In this document: piece after piece, positions 1-8,528 of the stretch | How positions within the stretch are numbered: the first letter of the stretch is position 1 | Layout: every line of letters begins with the position of its first letter | Assembly (NCBI GenBank): GCA_018005585.1 | Contig: JAGMZX010000002.1 | Location: 48,078 to 93,656, forward strand | Direction: 5' to 3' | Source: Candidatus Hydrogenedentota bacterium | GTDB taxonomy: Bacteria; Hydrogenedentota; Hydrogenedentia; Hydrogenedentales; JAGMZX01 | DNA: 45,579 nt | Notes under the pieces: model-generated | Databases searched by the model: none | What the model saw: the letters and a program-made list of their open reading frames with translations, nothing else | What the model was told of the DNA's origin: nothing | Program-made: the position numbers and the translations under genes

Positions 1-2
1 CC

Positions 3-1578
3 GACATCGATGGCAAGCCGAATTTCCTCGATACCGACGCGGACGGCGACGGCATCCCCGACCTGAGCGAGAAAACCGGCGACCCGGACGGCGATGGCAT
101 TCCGAACTACCTGGACCGGGACAGCGACGGCAACGACATTGACGATGCTATTGAAGGGACCGGCGACATTGACAATGATGGCCGGGGCAATTACGAAGAT
201 TCGGACAATGACGGGGACGACATTCCGGATGCAGTGGAGGGTCTGGACGACCCGGACGGAGACACGCTCGCGAACATGAACGACCCGGATGCGGACGGGG
301 ACGGCATCGGCGACATCGTCGAAACCATCGAAGACGCAGACGGCGACACGATTCCCAACTACCTGGACCCGGACAGCGACGGGAACGGCATTGATGACGC
401 CGTGGAAGGCGTGGGCGACGCGAACGGCGATACTGTGCCCGATTTCCTCGACCCGGACAATGATGGCGACGGTATCGGCGACATTGTGGAAGGCGGGGGA
501 GACCCGGACGGCGACGGCACGCCGAATTGCAACGACACCGACGCGGACGGCGACGATATCCCCGACCTGACCGAGGGAATCACGGATCTCGACGGTGATG
601 AAACACCGAATTTCCTGGACCCGGACGCTGACGGCGACGGCATACCGGACAGCGTTGAAACGGCCGCCGACCCTGATAACGACGGGGTTCCCAGCTACCT
701 CGACCTCGATTGCGACGGCAACGGCATAGACGACGCCGATGAGGGGCTCGCCGACCCGGATGGGGATGGCAAGCCCAACTTCCTTGATACGGACAATGAC
801 GGCGACAACATCCCTGACCAGACGGAAGGCCTGGAAGACCCGGACAATGACGGCGCTCCGAACATGAACGACCCGGACTCTGACGGCGACGGCATGCCTG
901 ATATCGTCGAAAGACTGGGCGACCCCGATGAAGACGGCGTCCCGAATTACCTCGACCCCGACAGCGACGGCAACGGCTTGGAAGACGGAACTGAAGGCAC
1001 GGTGGACGTCGATGCCGACGGCGTGCCCGACTACCTGGACCTCGACAACGATGGGGACGGTATCAGTGACCTCGAGGAGGGGTTTGGCGACCCCGACGGC
1101 GACGGTGATGCGAATCTTTACGACTTGGACTCTGACGGCGACGGGATAAGCGATTTGGCGGAGACGGCGGAAGACGCCGACAATGATGATACCCCGAATT
1201 ATCTTGACCTGGACAGCGATGGCGACGGCATTGCCGATGCTCTGGAGCGCGCGACAGACCCGGACGGCGACACGATACCGAATTTCCTGGATGAAGACAG
1301 TGACGGCGATGGTATCGATGATGTCGTCGAAACGGCGGCGGACCCGGACGGCGACTCGCTGCCGAACTACCTGGATGATGATAGCGACGGCGATGGTATC
1401 GATGATGTCGTCGAAACGGCGGAAGACCTTGATGGCGACACGACGCCGAACTTCCTGGATGACGACAGCGACGGCGACGGCCTTCCGGACCTCCTGGAAA
1501 CCGCGTCCGACAGCGATGATGACGGCGCCCCTGATTTCCTGGACACAGACTCGGATGGCGACGGACTGCCCGACCGCC
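3..1578 (+). repeat. 84-bp coding tandem repeat array
   Basis: About 19 tandem units of 84 bp encode the 28-residue Asp-rich repeat. Most units have diverged at DNA level, but the units containing 1302-1338 and 1386-1422 are identical over 37 bp exactly 84 bp apart. This indicates a recent duplication or gene conversion. The array continues beyond the left window edge. Confidence 0.9.
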
Positions 1579-2141
1579 CGCTTGCCATCACGGCACAGCC
1601 CCAAAACGCCACTGTCTATACCGGAACTTCGGCAACGTTCCGCGTGCAAACCATCGGCGGCATCGGGACCATCGCCTATGATTGGAGGAAGGACGGCGAG
1701 AGTCTCGGCGCCTCAAGCAAGCCGACGTACACGATCGCTGAAGCGCATACGGACGATGTGGGCGCGTATAGGTGCACCGTCGCGGATGCAATGGGCCCAA
1801 TCGATTCCGACCAAGGGGTCCTGACCGTTGTGGAGCCATCAACCGAGGGTTATCACGCTGCCGACACCTCGCAGGACTGGTCCATCACGCTCAGCGAATT
1901 GCTGCGCGTCGTTCAGTTCTATAATTCCAGCACCTTACACTGCGAATCCGGTACCGAGGACGGGTACGACCCGGGGCCGGGCGACCAGGCTTGCGAACCG
2001 CATGACAGCGATTTCGCCCCCGCCGATTGGGATATCAGCCTCTCGGAACTGCTCCGCCTGATTCAGTTCTACAACTCGCCGAGCGGCGCTTACCACGTCG
2101 AACCGGGCACGGAAGACGGCTTCGCGCCTCAGGCCGGGTGA
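3..2141 (+). CDS. Large secreted Ca-binding repeat protein with Ig-like and dockerin-like domains (5' partial)
   Basis: The reading frame is open from the window edge, so the start and any signal peptide lie upstream; 712 residues are visible. Residues 1-525 are about 19 copies of a 28-residue acidic unit (D-P-D-G-D-x-x-P-N-x-L-D-x-D-S-D-G-D-G-I-x-D), as in thrombospondin type 3 and related Ca-binding repeats. Residues about 529-610 form an Ig-like domain (paired W and YRC). The tail (618-712) has two copies of an LSELLR-x-x-QFYNS motif. The first is preceded by a complete EF-hand loop, DTSQDWSITLSE (621-632); in the second the first loop position is Phe, so Ca binding there is doubtful. The arrangement is dockerin-like. 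I infer a surface or secreted structural or adhesive protein stiffened by calcium; no catalytic domain is visible. The family assignment is firm at repeat level and the biological role is unknown. Confidence 0.85.
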   Translation, partial: DIDGKPNFLDTDADGDGIPDLSEKTGDPDGDGIPNYLDRDSDGNDIDDAIEGTGDIDNDGRGNYEDSDNDGDDIPDAVEGLDDPDGDTLANMNDPDADGDGIGDIVETIEDADGDTIPNYLDPDSDGNGIDDAVEGVGDANGDTVPDFLDPDNDGDGIGDIVEGGGDPDGDGTPNCNDTDADGDDIPDLTEGITDLDGDETPNFLDPDADGDGIPDSVETAADPDNDGVPSYLDLDCDGNGIDDADEGLADPDGDGKPNFLDTDNDGDNIPDQTEGLEDPDNDGAPNMNDPDSDGDGMPDIVERLGDPDEDGVPNYLDPDSDGNGLEDGTEGTVDVDADGVPDYLDLDNDGDGISDLEEGFGDPDGDGDANLYDLDSDGDGISDLAETAEDADNDDTPNYLDLDSDGDGIADALERATDPDGDTIPNFLDEDSDGDGIDDVVETAADPDGDSLPNYLDDDSDGDGIDDVVETAEDLDGDTTPNFLDDDSDGDGLPDLLETASDSDDDGAPDFLDTDSDGDGLPDRPLAITAQPQNATVYTGTSATFRVQTIGGIGTIAYDWRKDGESLGASSKPTYTIAEAHTDDVGAYRCTVADAMGPIDSDQGVLTVVEPSTEGYHAADTSQDWSITLSELLRVVQFYNSSTLHCESGTEDGYDPGPGDQACEPHDSDFAPADWDISLSELLRLIQFYNSPSGAYHVEPGTEDGFAPQAG

Positions 2142-2302
2142 CGATTCGGACGGGCAACGACGCAAGGGCCGTCAGTAATCCGCCGTTTTGACATGCCTTC
2201 GGCTCTCAGGGGGTGAAACTGACAGCCATTCGACCATATCCGCGCCCTCTGCCAAGTATTTAAGTCTATCCCCGACAGGCATTTATGAACGTTTCTCCCT
2301 CT
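2142..2302. other. Intergenic spacer without recognised gene
   Basis: This AT-richer spacer separates the repeat protein from the xylanase promoter. I see no convincing terminator hairpin. An upstream in-frame ATG at 2285 extends the xylanase frame but lacks a ribosome-binding site and precedes the predicted promoter, so it is not used as the start. Confidence 0.5.
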
Positions 2303-2318
2303 GGGCATGGCGATTGCT
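2303..2318 (+). promoter_or_regulatory. Predicted sigma-54 promoter of the xylanase gene
   Basis: GGGCATGGCGATTGCT matches TGGCAYRNNNNTTGCW at every defined position except the first T, with the required GG-N10-GC spacing. A start about 12 nt downstream of the GC would give a leader of about 40 nt, with AGGAGG 8 nt before the ATG at 2369. Confidence 0.5.
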
Positions 2319-2368
2319 TTTCCTCCCTGAACTCATACCCAGGTTACCGAACACAGGAGGATGAGCCT

Positions 2369-4816
2369 ATGAAACCCACAATCACCGCACTGGTCGCGAT
2401 AGCGATGCTGCTGAGCACCGCTGCGGGTGCGCTCACCTATCAAACGGCCAGCGCCTCTATCCGGCAGGACCCGAATAGCGGACACCTTTGGACCTATGGC
2501 GAGGTGGCCGAATACATTCGTTTCCAGCAGGCCGGCGCGTATCGCGTGACCGTGCGCGCGCTCGGCGTACCGCTTGACAACGTGTGGCCGGTCATGGCGT
2601 TGAGCGTGGATGGTTTCCCGGGCGATTACCTGACCGTGGGCACTGGCAGCTGGCAGAACTACTCGTTCGGTGCCGAATTCTCCGCGGGTACCTACACGGT
2701 TGGCGCATGGTTCATGAACGACGCCTTGAGCGCATCGGAAGACCGCAACCTGGGCTTGGAGAGCGTCACGATTACCCCGCTGGCGGGGCAGGCGGAGCCC
2801 GCGCTGTCCGGTCGTGCCGCGTGGCTCGTGGATGCGCAGGCCCGCGAAGACGCCGTTGTGGCCGCGGCCAACGACGCCATCCGCGAGCACCGCATGGGCG
2901 ACCTGACCATCACGGTGCGGGACGCCGGCGGCAACCCCGTGGCGAACGCGCAGGTGCGCGCGACGCAGGTCTCGCACGACTTCCTCTTCGGCGCAAGCAT
3001 CGCCGGGTATAAGCAGTTCAGCGATCCCGCGAAGAATGCCGCGTACGAGCAGAAGTTCCTTGACCTTTTCAACTATGCCACCGTGCCGATGTACTGGAAC
3101 CTGATGGAGCCCGTACAGGGGCAGCCGAACTACACCCATTTCGACGCTATGACGAACTGGTGTGCCGCGAATGGCCTCGAAGTGAAAGGCCACGCGTTGC
3201 TGTGGGCCGCTGAAGGCATGCTGCCTTCCTGGATTGCCGGCGTGCCGGCGCTTACGCAGCAGCAGGAGCACGTGACGGCGGTGATGCAGCGTTACGCGAG
3301 CCAAATAGGCACATGGGAAGTCGTGAACGAACCCGCCAACGAACCCGGCATCCCATTGAACCCGGCCCATTCCTGGGCGCGCGCCCTGTCCCCGAACGGC
3401 ACACTGGTCGTCAATGACTATGGTCATTTCTACAACAGCCTGCTGCCTCTCTACGACCTGCTGACGGTTGCGGCGCAGAACGGCGTGCCGTTCGACGCGA
3501 TTGGCATTCAGGCGCACGCGCCGGTTGAAATGGCGTTTCCCATGGCCCGCGTGCAGCAGGTGCTCGACTTCTATGCCGGTCTTGGCAAGGCCCTGCACAT
3601 CACCGAATTCACGCCGGGTTCGAACGGCGCGGCCATCACAGGCTCCCCGTGGCGCGGCGTGTGGAACGAAGCCCAGCAAGCGGACTACGCCGAGAAGTTC
3701 TACCGCACCTGTTTTGCGCATCCCGCCGTTGAAGCTATCAGCTGGTGGGACTTCTGTGATTACGGCGCCTGGGTCCCCGGCGGCGGGATGCTGCGCGAAG
3801 ACCTGAGCTCGAAACCGGTGTACGATGCGCTGCATCAGTTGATCCGTGAGGAGTGGCATACGGACATCCAGGGGCAGACGTACGCCTCGGGCTCGTATCA
3901 TCTTAAGGGTTTCTATGGCCGTTACCGGGTCACCGTCACGTACAACGGCCAGACGTACGAAACCGAATTCCATCTCCAGAAGGGTGTTCCGGCGGTGCTG
4001 GATATCGGGGCCACCCGGCCGCTCGTAACGGTCAACACGCTCGTCAGCCGCACCGCGACTCCCACCCTCTCCGGCTCGGTCGCTAATGCGGAGCAGGTCA
4101 GCGTGTCGCTCAATGGCACGGACTATTACCGCGCCGCGATGTCGGGTGGGACCTGGTCGTACACGTTTGCCCAAGGGATCGCGAACGGCGTCTACGACGT
4201 TCGCGCCACCGCTACGGACGCGCAAGGCAATTCTGCCGCCGATGCGACCACGGGCGAACTCACCGTTGATACGGTCGCCCCAGTCATTACGCTGAGCGGG
4301 CAGGCGACCATGGAACTCGCGTTCGGCCAGGCGTTCACGGACCCCGGCGCCGCGGCGCAGGACAACATCGACGGGGATATCAGCGCGCGCATAATGAAGA
4401 GCGGCGTGGTGAACCCGCAAGTGGCCGGCACGTATACGATTGCCTACACCGTGTCCGACAATGCAGGCAATGCCGCCGCGGCGAAGCAGCGAACCGTCAC
4501 CGTACTTGCTCAGCAGGGCGTGCTGATTGGCGTCATTGGCGACGTCAACAAGGATGGGCGCATCGAAAGCTATGACGTGACCCTAATCCAGTACCTGCTT
4601 TTCTGGGGCGAGGCGCGCCTGAACAAAACCCTCAAGCAGCAGGGCAAGCCGCTGGTGGACGCGCGCCTGGCAAATATCGACAAGGCCGGCGGTCTGACCA
4701 GTTGGGACAAGACCTTGCTCAGTTACTCGCTGTCGATCGGTCTTGAAGCGCTGAACGCGTCGCTGGCGGATCAAGGCAAGCCCCTGGCACATACTGGTGA
4801 GCCGCTCTATCAATAG
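2369..4816 (+). CDS. Secreted GH10 endo-xylanase-like enzyme with N-terminal CBM-like domain and C-terminal dockerin
   Basis: The start is the ATG 8 nt after AGGAGG; an upstream in-frame ATG at 2285 has no SD. The 815 residues begin with a signal peptide (MKPTITALVAIAMLLSTAAGA). A carbohydrate-binding-like beta domain spans about 22-135. The glycoside hydrolase family 10 barrel spans about 195-500, with acid/base Glu321 in WEVVNEP and nucleophile Glu413 in HITEF. An Ig-like domain (545-640) and a DUF5011-type domain (645-715) follow. The dockerin-like tail holds GDVNKDGRIESYD (about 724-736) and a weaker second copy, IDKAGGLTSWD. GH10 enzymes cut beta-1,4-xylan backbones with retention; I infer extracellular hemicellulose degradation. 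No cohesin partner is seen in the window. The substrate was not tested, and the WAAEGMLPSW segment replaces the usual WHxQ-type subsite motif, so specificity may differ from classical xylanases. Confidence 0.85.
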   Translation: MKPTITALVAIAMLLSTAAGALTYQTASASIRQDPNSGHLWTYGEVAEYIRFQQAGAYRVTVRALGVPLDNVWPVMALSVDGFPGDYLTVGTGSWQNYSFGAEFSAGTYTVGAWFMNDALSASEDRNLGLESVTITPLAGQAEPALSGRAAWLVDAQAREDAVVAAANDAIREHRMGDLTITVRDAGGNPVANAQVRATQVSHDFLFGASIAGYKQFSDPAKNAAYEQKFLDLFNYATVPMYWNLMEPVQGQPNYTHFDAMTNWCAANGLEVKGHALLWAAEGMLPSWIAGVPALTQQQEHVTAVMQRYASQIGTWEVVNEPANEPGIPLNPAHSWARALSPNGTLVVNDYGHFYNSLLPLYDLLTVAAQNGVPFDAIGIQAHAPVEMAFPMARVQQVLDFYAGLGKALHITEFTPGSNGAAITGSPWRGVWNEAQQADYAEKFYRTCFAHPAVEAISWWDFCDYGAWVPGGGMLREDLSSKPVYDALHQLIREEWHTDIQGQTYASGSYHLKGFYGRYRVTVTYNGQTYETEFHLQKGVPAVLDIGATRPLVTVNTLVSRTATPTLSGSVANAEQVSVSLNGTDYYRAAMSGGTWSYTFAQGIANGVYDVRATATDAQGNSAADATTGELTVDTVAPVITLSGQATMELAFGQAFTDPGAAAQDNIDGDISARIMKSGVVNPQVAGTYTIAYTVSDNAGNAAAAKQRTVTVLAQQGVLIGVIGDVNKDGRIESYDVTLIQYLLFWGEARLNKTLKQQGKPLVDARLANIDKAGGLTSWDKTLLSYSLSIGLEALNASLADQGKPLAHTGEPLYQ

Positions 4817-4849
4817 CGAAGCGTCTCATCTCGCCATACACACACACGC

Positions 4850-4872
4850 GCGCCGGCCCGAGAAGCCGGCGC
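4850..4872. terminator. GC-rich hairpin between convergent xylanase and small ORF
   Basis: GCGCCGGC (4850-4857) pairs perfectly with GCCGGCGC (4865-4872) across a 7-nt loop. It lies 33 bp after the xylanase stop and 21 bp after the stop of the convergent 32-codon ORF, so it could end both transcripts. Neither side has a strong T-tract (GTGTTT on plus), so efficiency is uncertain. Confidence 0.5.
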
Positions 4873-4893
4873 ACGTGTTTCAAGACCTTGACG

Positions 4894-4992
4894 TTAGTAG
4901 AGCGCTCCGAAAATGAAGAACCACGCTTCCACAATGGCGCTCCAAATCCCATCCAGCGTGTCCAACACAAAGCCAAAGAAGTCTTCCAGCAT
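4894..4992 (-). CDS. Candidate 32-residue hydrophobic amphipathic peptide
   Basis: The ATG at 4992 follows a purine-rich stretch (GAGAAAGGG, a modest SD) and encodes 32 residues rich in Phe, Trp, Ile and Leu with four acidic residues (MLEDFFGFVLDTLDGIWSAI... ending FFIFGALY). It would form one amphipathic or membrane-associated helix. A good sigma-70-like promoter (5069-5097) and the shared hairpin at 4850-4872 frame a transcript of roughly 210 nt. I do not recognise the sequence. Possible readings are a small membrane protein, a type I toxin-like peptide, or a small RNA with a chance ORF. No antisense antitoxin RNA is evident. Confidence 0.4.
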   Translation of the reverse strand: MLEDFFGFVLDTLDGIWSAIVEAWFFIFGALY

Positions 4993-5068
4993 GTTTTTCC
5001 CTTTCTCTACCTGGCTTCCGATGCTCGAACCAGGAAACGGCCCGGCAATTCGAGACTTTCCCGCACAG

Positions 5069-5097
5069 ATTCTATGCGAGCGCGGCGGTGCGTTCAA
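5069..5097 (-). promoter_or_regulatory. Predicted sigma-70 promoter for the short unit at 4894-4992
   Basis: On the minus strand TTGAAC (5092-5097) and TAGAAT (5069-5074) are separated by exactly 17 nt. The -10 box matches TATAAT at five of six positions and the -35 box matches four of six. It points toward the 32-codon ORF, giving a leader of about 70 nt. Confidence 0.45.
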
Positions 5098-5212
5098 CGT
5101 GCGCGGTCTCGCCATGTCGCGTGAGTCCCGGGGGCGAGGAATTGAGCATGAGCGCGAGCGCGAACCGCGAGAGGTGCGCCGTGCGGCGGGGTTCTGGCAA
5201 GATTCAAGGACC

Positions 5213-6313
5213 ATGAGCCCCGAAACAGCAGGTAATCCTTCCGAAGTCGCCCTTTCAGGCGCTGACGGGCGCCACAGCCAGCGGCCCCGCCGCCGCTGGG
5301 GATGCGCCGCGGCGCTGCTCGTGCTGTTCGCGGCCTTTGGCGGATGGGGCGTGCTCGAGTTCCGGCTGTACCAGCGGTTCGGTTGCCCGCCCGCGATGGA
5401 AACGCCGAACATGCCGGATTTGCAGGCCGCGCACGTGACCACCTGGCACCGATGGTATCTGAAGCCGAATCTGACGGAATTTGAAGTGCGCACGCACCAC
5501 GTGGCCACGCTGCTGACACCCATCCCTCGCGTGTTCCGGTTCTCGACGAACGGCCTGGGCCTGCGCGGTGGTCCTATTCTCCCCGACGGCGGGCGGCTTC
5601 GTATCCTGGCTCTCGGCGACTCGACCACCTTCGGCCTTGGCGTGAACGACGAAGAAACATGGCCCGCCTGTCTGGAAATGCTGCTGAACGGCCACGCGGG
5701 CGCGGCCCGCTTCGAGGTGGTCAACGCGGGTGTTACGGGCTACACCGTGGTGCAGGGCTGCCAGGCGTGGGTCGGCCGCTGGCAGGCGCTCCGGCCGGCT
5801 GTGATTATCGCCACGTTCGGCAACAACGATTGGGAGGTCTGGGACGGTGTTTCGGATTCGGAACGGCTGGCATGGTATACGCCACTTGAACCGGGCGCGG
5901 GGCGTCCGCGCGTGCTTGCTTACGTGCAGTTGTTGTACCGGCAGTGGGCCCGCAAGCGCGCCATCGAGGGCGACCCGCGTAACAAGAAGCCGCGCGTGCC
6001 CGCGGAGGAATTCCGCGAGACTGTCGCGCGGCTGGATGCGTTCGCGGCGGAGCGGGGCGCGGGCCTCATCTGCGTGTTGTGGCCATGGCGCGAGCAATAC
6101 GCGGCGCACGACCCGGCGCCCATTCACTATCAGCAGGACCTGATTGATGTCTGCGCGAGCCTGCGCATCCCGCTGGTCGACCTGCGCACCGTGCTACTGG
6201 GCGCGCCCGAGGACCCTTTCATCGACATGGTCCACGTGAACCCCGAAGGCTGCCGGCTCGTTGCGGAAGCCGTGGCCGCGGCGGTCGAGGCGACACTTGT
6301 AGGGCAGCCCTGA
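5213..6313 (+). CDS. Membrane-anchored SGNH/GDSL-type hydrolase
   Basis: 366 residues. A basic N-terminus (RPRRR) precedes one membrane segment at about 30-50, so the catalytic domain is probably periplasmic. SGNH blocks are present: GDSTTF with nucleophile Ser137 (block I), GNND (block III), and the dyad Asp338/His341 in DMVHVNPEG (block V). The family includes esterases, lipases and carbohydrate O-acetylesterases; the substrate cannot be told from sequence. The ATG at 5213 is preferred because AAGGA lies just upstream, although the spacing is short. An in-frame ATG at 5114 is the alternative. It is followed by a diguanylate cyclase gene in the same direction. Confidence 0.75.
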   Translation: MSPETAGNPSEVALSGADGRHSQRPRRRWGCAAALLVLFAAFGGWGVLEFRLYQRFGCPPAMETPNMPDLQAAHVTTWHRWYLKPNLTEFEVRTHHVATLLTPIPRVFRFSTNGLGLRGGPILPDGGRLRILALGDSTTFGLGVNDEETWPACLEMLLNGHAGAARFEVVNAGVTGYTVVQGCQAWVGRWQALRPAVIIATFGNNDWEVWDGVSDSERLAWYTPLEPGAGRPRVLAYVQLLYRQWARKRAIEGDPRNKKPRVPAEEFRETVARLDAFAAERGAGLICVLWPWREQYAAHDPAPIHYQQDLIDVCASLRIPLVDLRTVLLGAPEDPFIDMVHVNPEGCRLVAEAVAAAVEATLVGQP

Positions 6314-6454
6314 TCGCGTCCGCCGACAAGCACAGCCCCGCGCCTGGCCAACCGTATGCGCCTGTCCGGGATTTGTCCGTGCCATCCCCGGGGCGAGCGG
6401 CGGGTCGCAGGCGTGTTATCATCTCCTTTTCCGTTTGGTGGAGGCCATTCGCAC

Positions 6455-7507
6455 ATGGCGCAACGATCCAGAGCGCGTCTGGGCGGCGATTACCAGTCGC
6501 TGCACCGGCAGAACCAGGTGCTCGCGCGCCAGGTGGACCAGCTTTCCATGCTGCGCGAGATAGGCCTCGTCATCAACCGCTCGCTCGAACTCGCCCAAAC
6601 CCTGCCGGACATCGCTCACGTCGTTCAAGGGACCCTCGAGGTGCGGCGCCTGACGATATTCGAACTCGACGAGGGGCAGAACCGGCTGCGCCCGGTCATT
6701 GCGAAGTACGGCGATGACCTGATTACGGCGGACCGGCTCGAGGAGGAATCCGCGCTGTTCCGGGGCACGCCATTCGAGGAGGCCCTGCATTCCGGGGCCG
6801 TTGTGCTTGTGCATGAACAGCACCGGCGCGAGGCCTACATCCCGCTCATGGCCGAGTACAGTCCGCTGGGCGTGATGCTGCTCCAGGAACCGCGCGACGG
6901 CGAACCGTTTGCTCCCGAAGACCGCGCCTTCTTCTATCAGTTGGGTGCGCAAGTCGCGCTGGCCGTCAACAACGCGAAGTTGTACGCCATGGCGGTGACG
7001 GACGGGCTGACCGGTTTGTACGTGCGCCGCTATTTCGAACTGCGCATGCAGGAGGAATTCGACCAGGCCCGGCGCTATGGCCGCTGTTTTTCGCTGTTAA
7101 TGTTTGACATCGACCATTTCAAGAAGTTCAATGACATGCACGGACACCAGACCGGCGACGCCGTTCTGCGGGCCTTCGCCCAACTGCTCCGCCGCAACAC
7201 GCGCCGCGCGGACATCTGTTGCCGCTACGGCGGCGAGGAAATGGCGGTAATCCTGCCCGAGACGGGGCTCGAAGAAGCCGCCCTTCTCGCCGGGAAACTG
7301 CGTGCTAATATCGAGACAACGGCCTTTGAAAGCGCGGAAGGCGCGCCGCTGTCGGTTACAGCCAGCGTGGGCGTTGCGGCGTTCGAAGAGTTTTTGCAGG
7401 GGCCGGAGGACGTGGTGCGCGCGGCGGACAAGGCCCTGTACCTGGCAAAGGAGCGCGGCCGCAACCGGGTTGAACTCGCCGTTAACCGCGTTGCCGAAGA
7501 GGAATAG
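6455..7507 (+). CDS. GAF-GGDEF diguanylate cyclase
   Basis: 350 residues. The ATG at 6455 is chosen because GGTGGAGG lies 10 nt upstream; the frame stays open 33 codons further without an SD. A short coiled coil (about 15-45) leads into a GAF-like sensory domain (about 45-185) and then a GGDEF domain. The active-site signature is GGEEM (259-263), an accepted variant, and the RRAD five residues before it is a complete RxxD inhibitory site. The protein should therefore make cyclic di-GMP and be subject to product inhibition. No membrane segment is present, so it is cytosolic. c-di-GMP commonly controls motility and surface attachment, which fits the nearby flagellar operon, but that link is inferred. 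Confidence 0.85.
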   Translation: MAQRSRARLGGDYQSLHRQNQVLARQVDQLSMLREIGLVINRSLELAQTLPDIAHVVQGTLEVRRLTIFELDEGQNRLRPVIAKYGDDLITADRLEEESALFRGTPFEEALHSGAVVLVHEQHRREAYIPLMAEYSPLGVMLLQEPRDGEPFAPEDRAFFYQLGAQVALAVNNAKLYAMAVTDGLTGLYVRRYFELRMQEEFDQARRYGRCFSLLMFDIDHFKKFNDMHGHQTGDAVLRAFAQLLRRNTRRADICCRYGGEEMAVILPETGLEEAALLAGKLRANIETTAFESAEGAPLSVTASVGVAAFEEFLQGPEDVVRAADKALYLAKERGRNRVELAVNRVAEEE

Positions 7508-7511
7508 GCTC

Positions 7512-7967
7512 ATGCTGTCCAAATTGCGCGCATTGCTGTCGGCGCAGCCTTCGGGAACCTCACCATCGGGCCTGGACGCCACGCAGGTGGCGGTGTGTGT
7601 GCTGCTGCTGGAAGCGGCGGTATCCGATGAGGATTTCACGGAAGCGGAACATGCCTTGGTCCGCCGCGTGCTGCGGCAGCGGTTTCAGCTGGCGCCGGAG
7701 GCGGTGGAACAGGTGATTGCCGAGGCCCGGGAAGCGCAGCGCGAGAGCTATGACCTGTGGCAGTTCACGCACGAAATAAACGAATCGCACACGCAAGCCG
7801 AAAAAGTCGCGATCATGGAAGACATCTGGCGCGTCCTTTATTCGGACGGACATCTGGACGGAGACGAAGACCACCTGGCCCACAAGCTGCGCCATCTGCT
7901 GAACTTGAGCCACCCGCAGTTCATTGCCGCGAAGATGACCGTATTGCGCGAAGTGCGCGGTGAATGA
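7512..7967 (+). CDS. TerB-like protein
   Basis: 151 residues, all-helical, starting 4 nt after the diguanylate cyclase stop, so probably co-transcribed and perhaps translationally coupled. The pattern (SDEDFTEAEHALVRRVL and YSDGHLDGDEDHLAHKL) is that of the tellurite-resistance TerB fold, with two acidic helix-loop segments that in relatives bind metal. TerB-like proteins are widespread and mostly uncharacterised. A role in metal or stress sensing is family knowledge, not shown here. Its stop at 7967 is only 6 bp from the end of the convergent lipoprotein gene. Confidence 0.7.
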   Translation: MLSKLRALLSAQPSGTSPSGLDATQVAVCVLLLEAAVSDEDFTEAEHALVRRVLRQRFQLAPEAVEQVIAEAREAQRESYDLWQFTHEINESHTQAEKVAIMEDIWRVLYSDGHLDGDEDHLAHKLRHLLNLSHPQFIAAKMTVLREVRGE

Positions 7968-7973
7968 TCTGCC

Positions 7974-8492
7974 CTACAGCTTCGCGCGCTCGCCCTTGGA
8001 GCCGTCCCAGCCGCCGCCCGAGTTGAACCGGTAGCGATACACTTCGCGGCCCGTCTCGCCCGTGGGGATATTCGCCGACTCGGCCGCGGCTTCCGTGCGC
8101 GTGGGCTTGCGCGGGCTCTGCAGCGTTCGATAGCTGTACTCGATGTAGCCCGTGTATCCGCTTTCGCGCTGGGTTCCAGCAGTGTCCGCGCGCGCGTCAA
8201 GCGGATGGAAATCGGTGTATTCGCGGACTTCCTTGTAGTACATGCCGCGCAGGCCGTTTTCCTCGAACTGGATCTCGCCCTCGCGGCCCTCGAAGTTCAT
8301 GCGCTGCATTTCCGACTCGCCCACGGTGCGTAGACGTTCGTAGACTTTGTCGCTGCCGGAAACGTAGTTCTCATCCGGTTCGCGGATGCCGAAATCGGTG
8401 AGCACCTTGTTGGCGACTTCACCCGGCGTGCGCTGGCAGCCCGCCCCAACGATGCTCAAGAGCAAACATGCAAGAAAAGCCCCATTTCTCAC
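7974..8492 (-). CDS. Putative lipoprotein of unknown function
   Basis: The chosen start is GTG at 8492, because AAAGGAGA lies 6 nt upstream; the longer ATG frame from 8549 has no such site and would bury the signal peptide. The N-terminus (MRNGAFLACLLLSIVGAGC) is a signal sequence with Cys19 as the likely lipidation site, though Gly at -3 is unusual for a lipobox. The mature part (about 150 residues) is polar, with many Tyr, Glu and Arg, and matches no family I recognise. It lies downstream of the flagellar operon but has its own candidate promoter at 8529-8537, so it need not be flagellar. Confidence 0.65.
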   Translation of the reverse strand: MRNGAFLACLLLSIVGAGCQRTPGEVANKVLTDFGIREPDENYVSGSDKVYERLRTVGESEMQRMNFEGREGEIQFEENGLRGMYYKEVREYTDFHPLDARADTAGTQRESGYTGYIEYSYRTLQSPRKPTRTEAAAESANIPTGETGREVYRYRFNSGGGWDGSKGERAKL

Positions 8493-8528
8493 GGAAATTC
8501 TCCTTTGCAGACGGGTTAAGCAAGAATG

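Noticed and set aside
2333-4420. 695-residue minus-strand open frame opposite the xylanase
   Set aside because: It is a GC-driven shadow: it is Arg/His/Gly-rich with no domain, while the plus strand has a complete GH10 protein with catalytic residues.
6337-6352. TGGCCAACCGTATGCG upstream of the diguanylate cyclase as a sigma-54 promoter
   Set aside because: It has GG-N10-GC spacing but too few other consensus bases; such spacing alone is common in GC-rich DNA.
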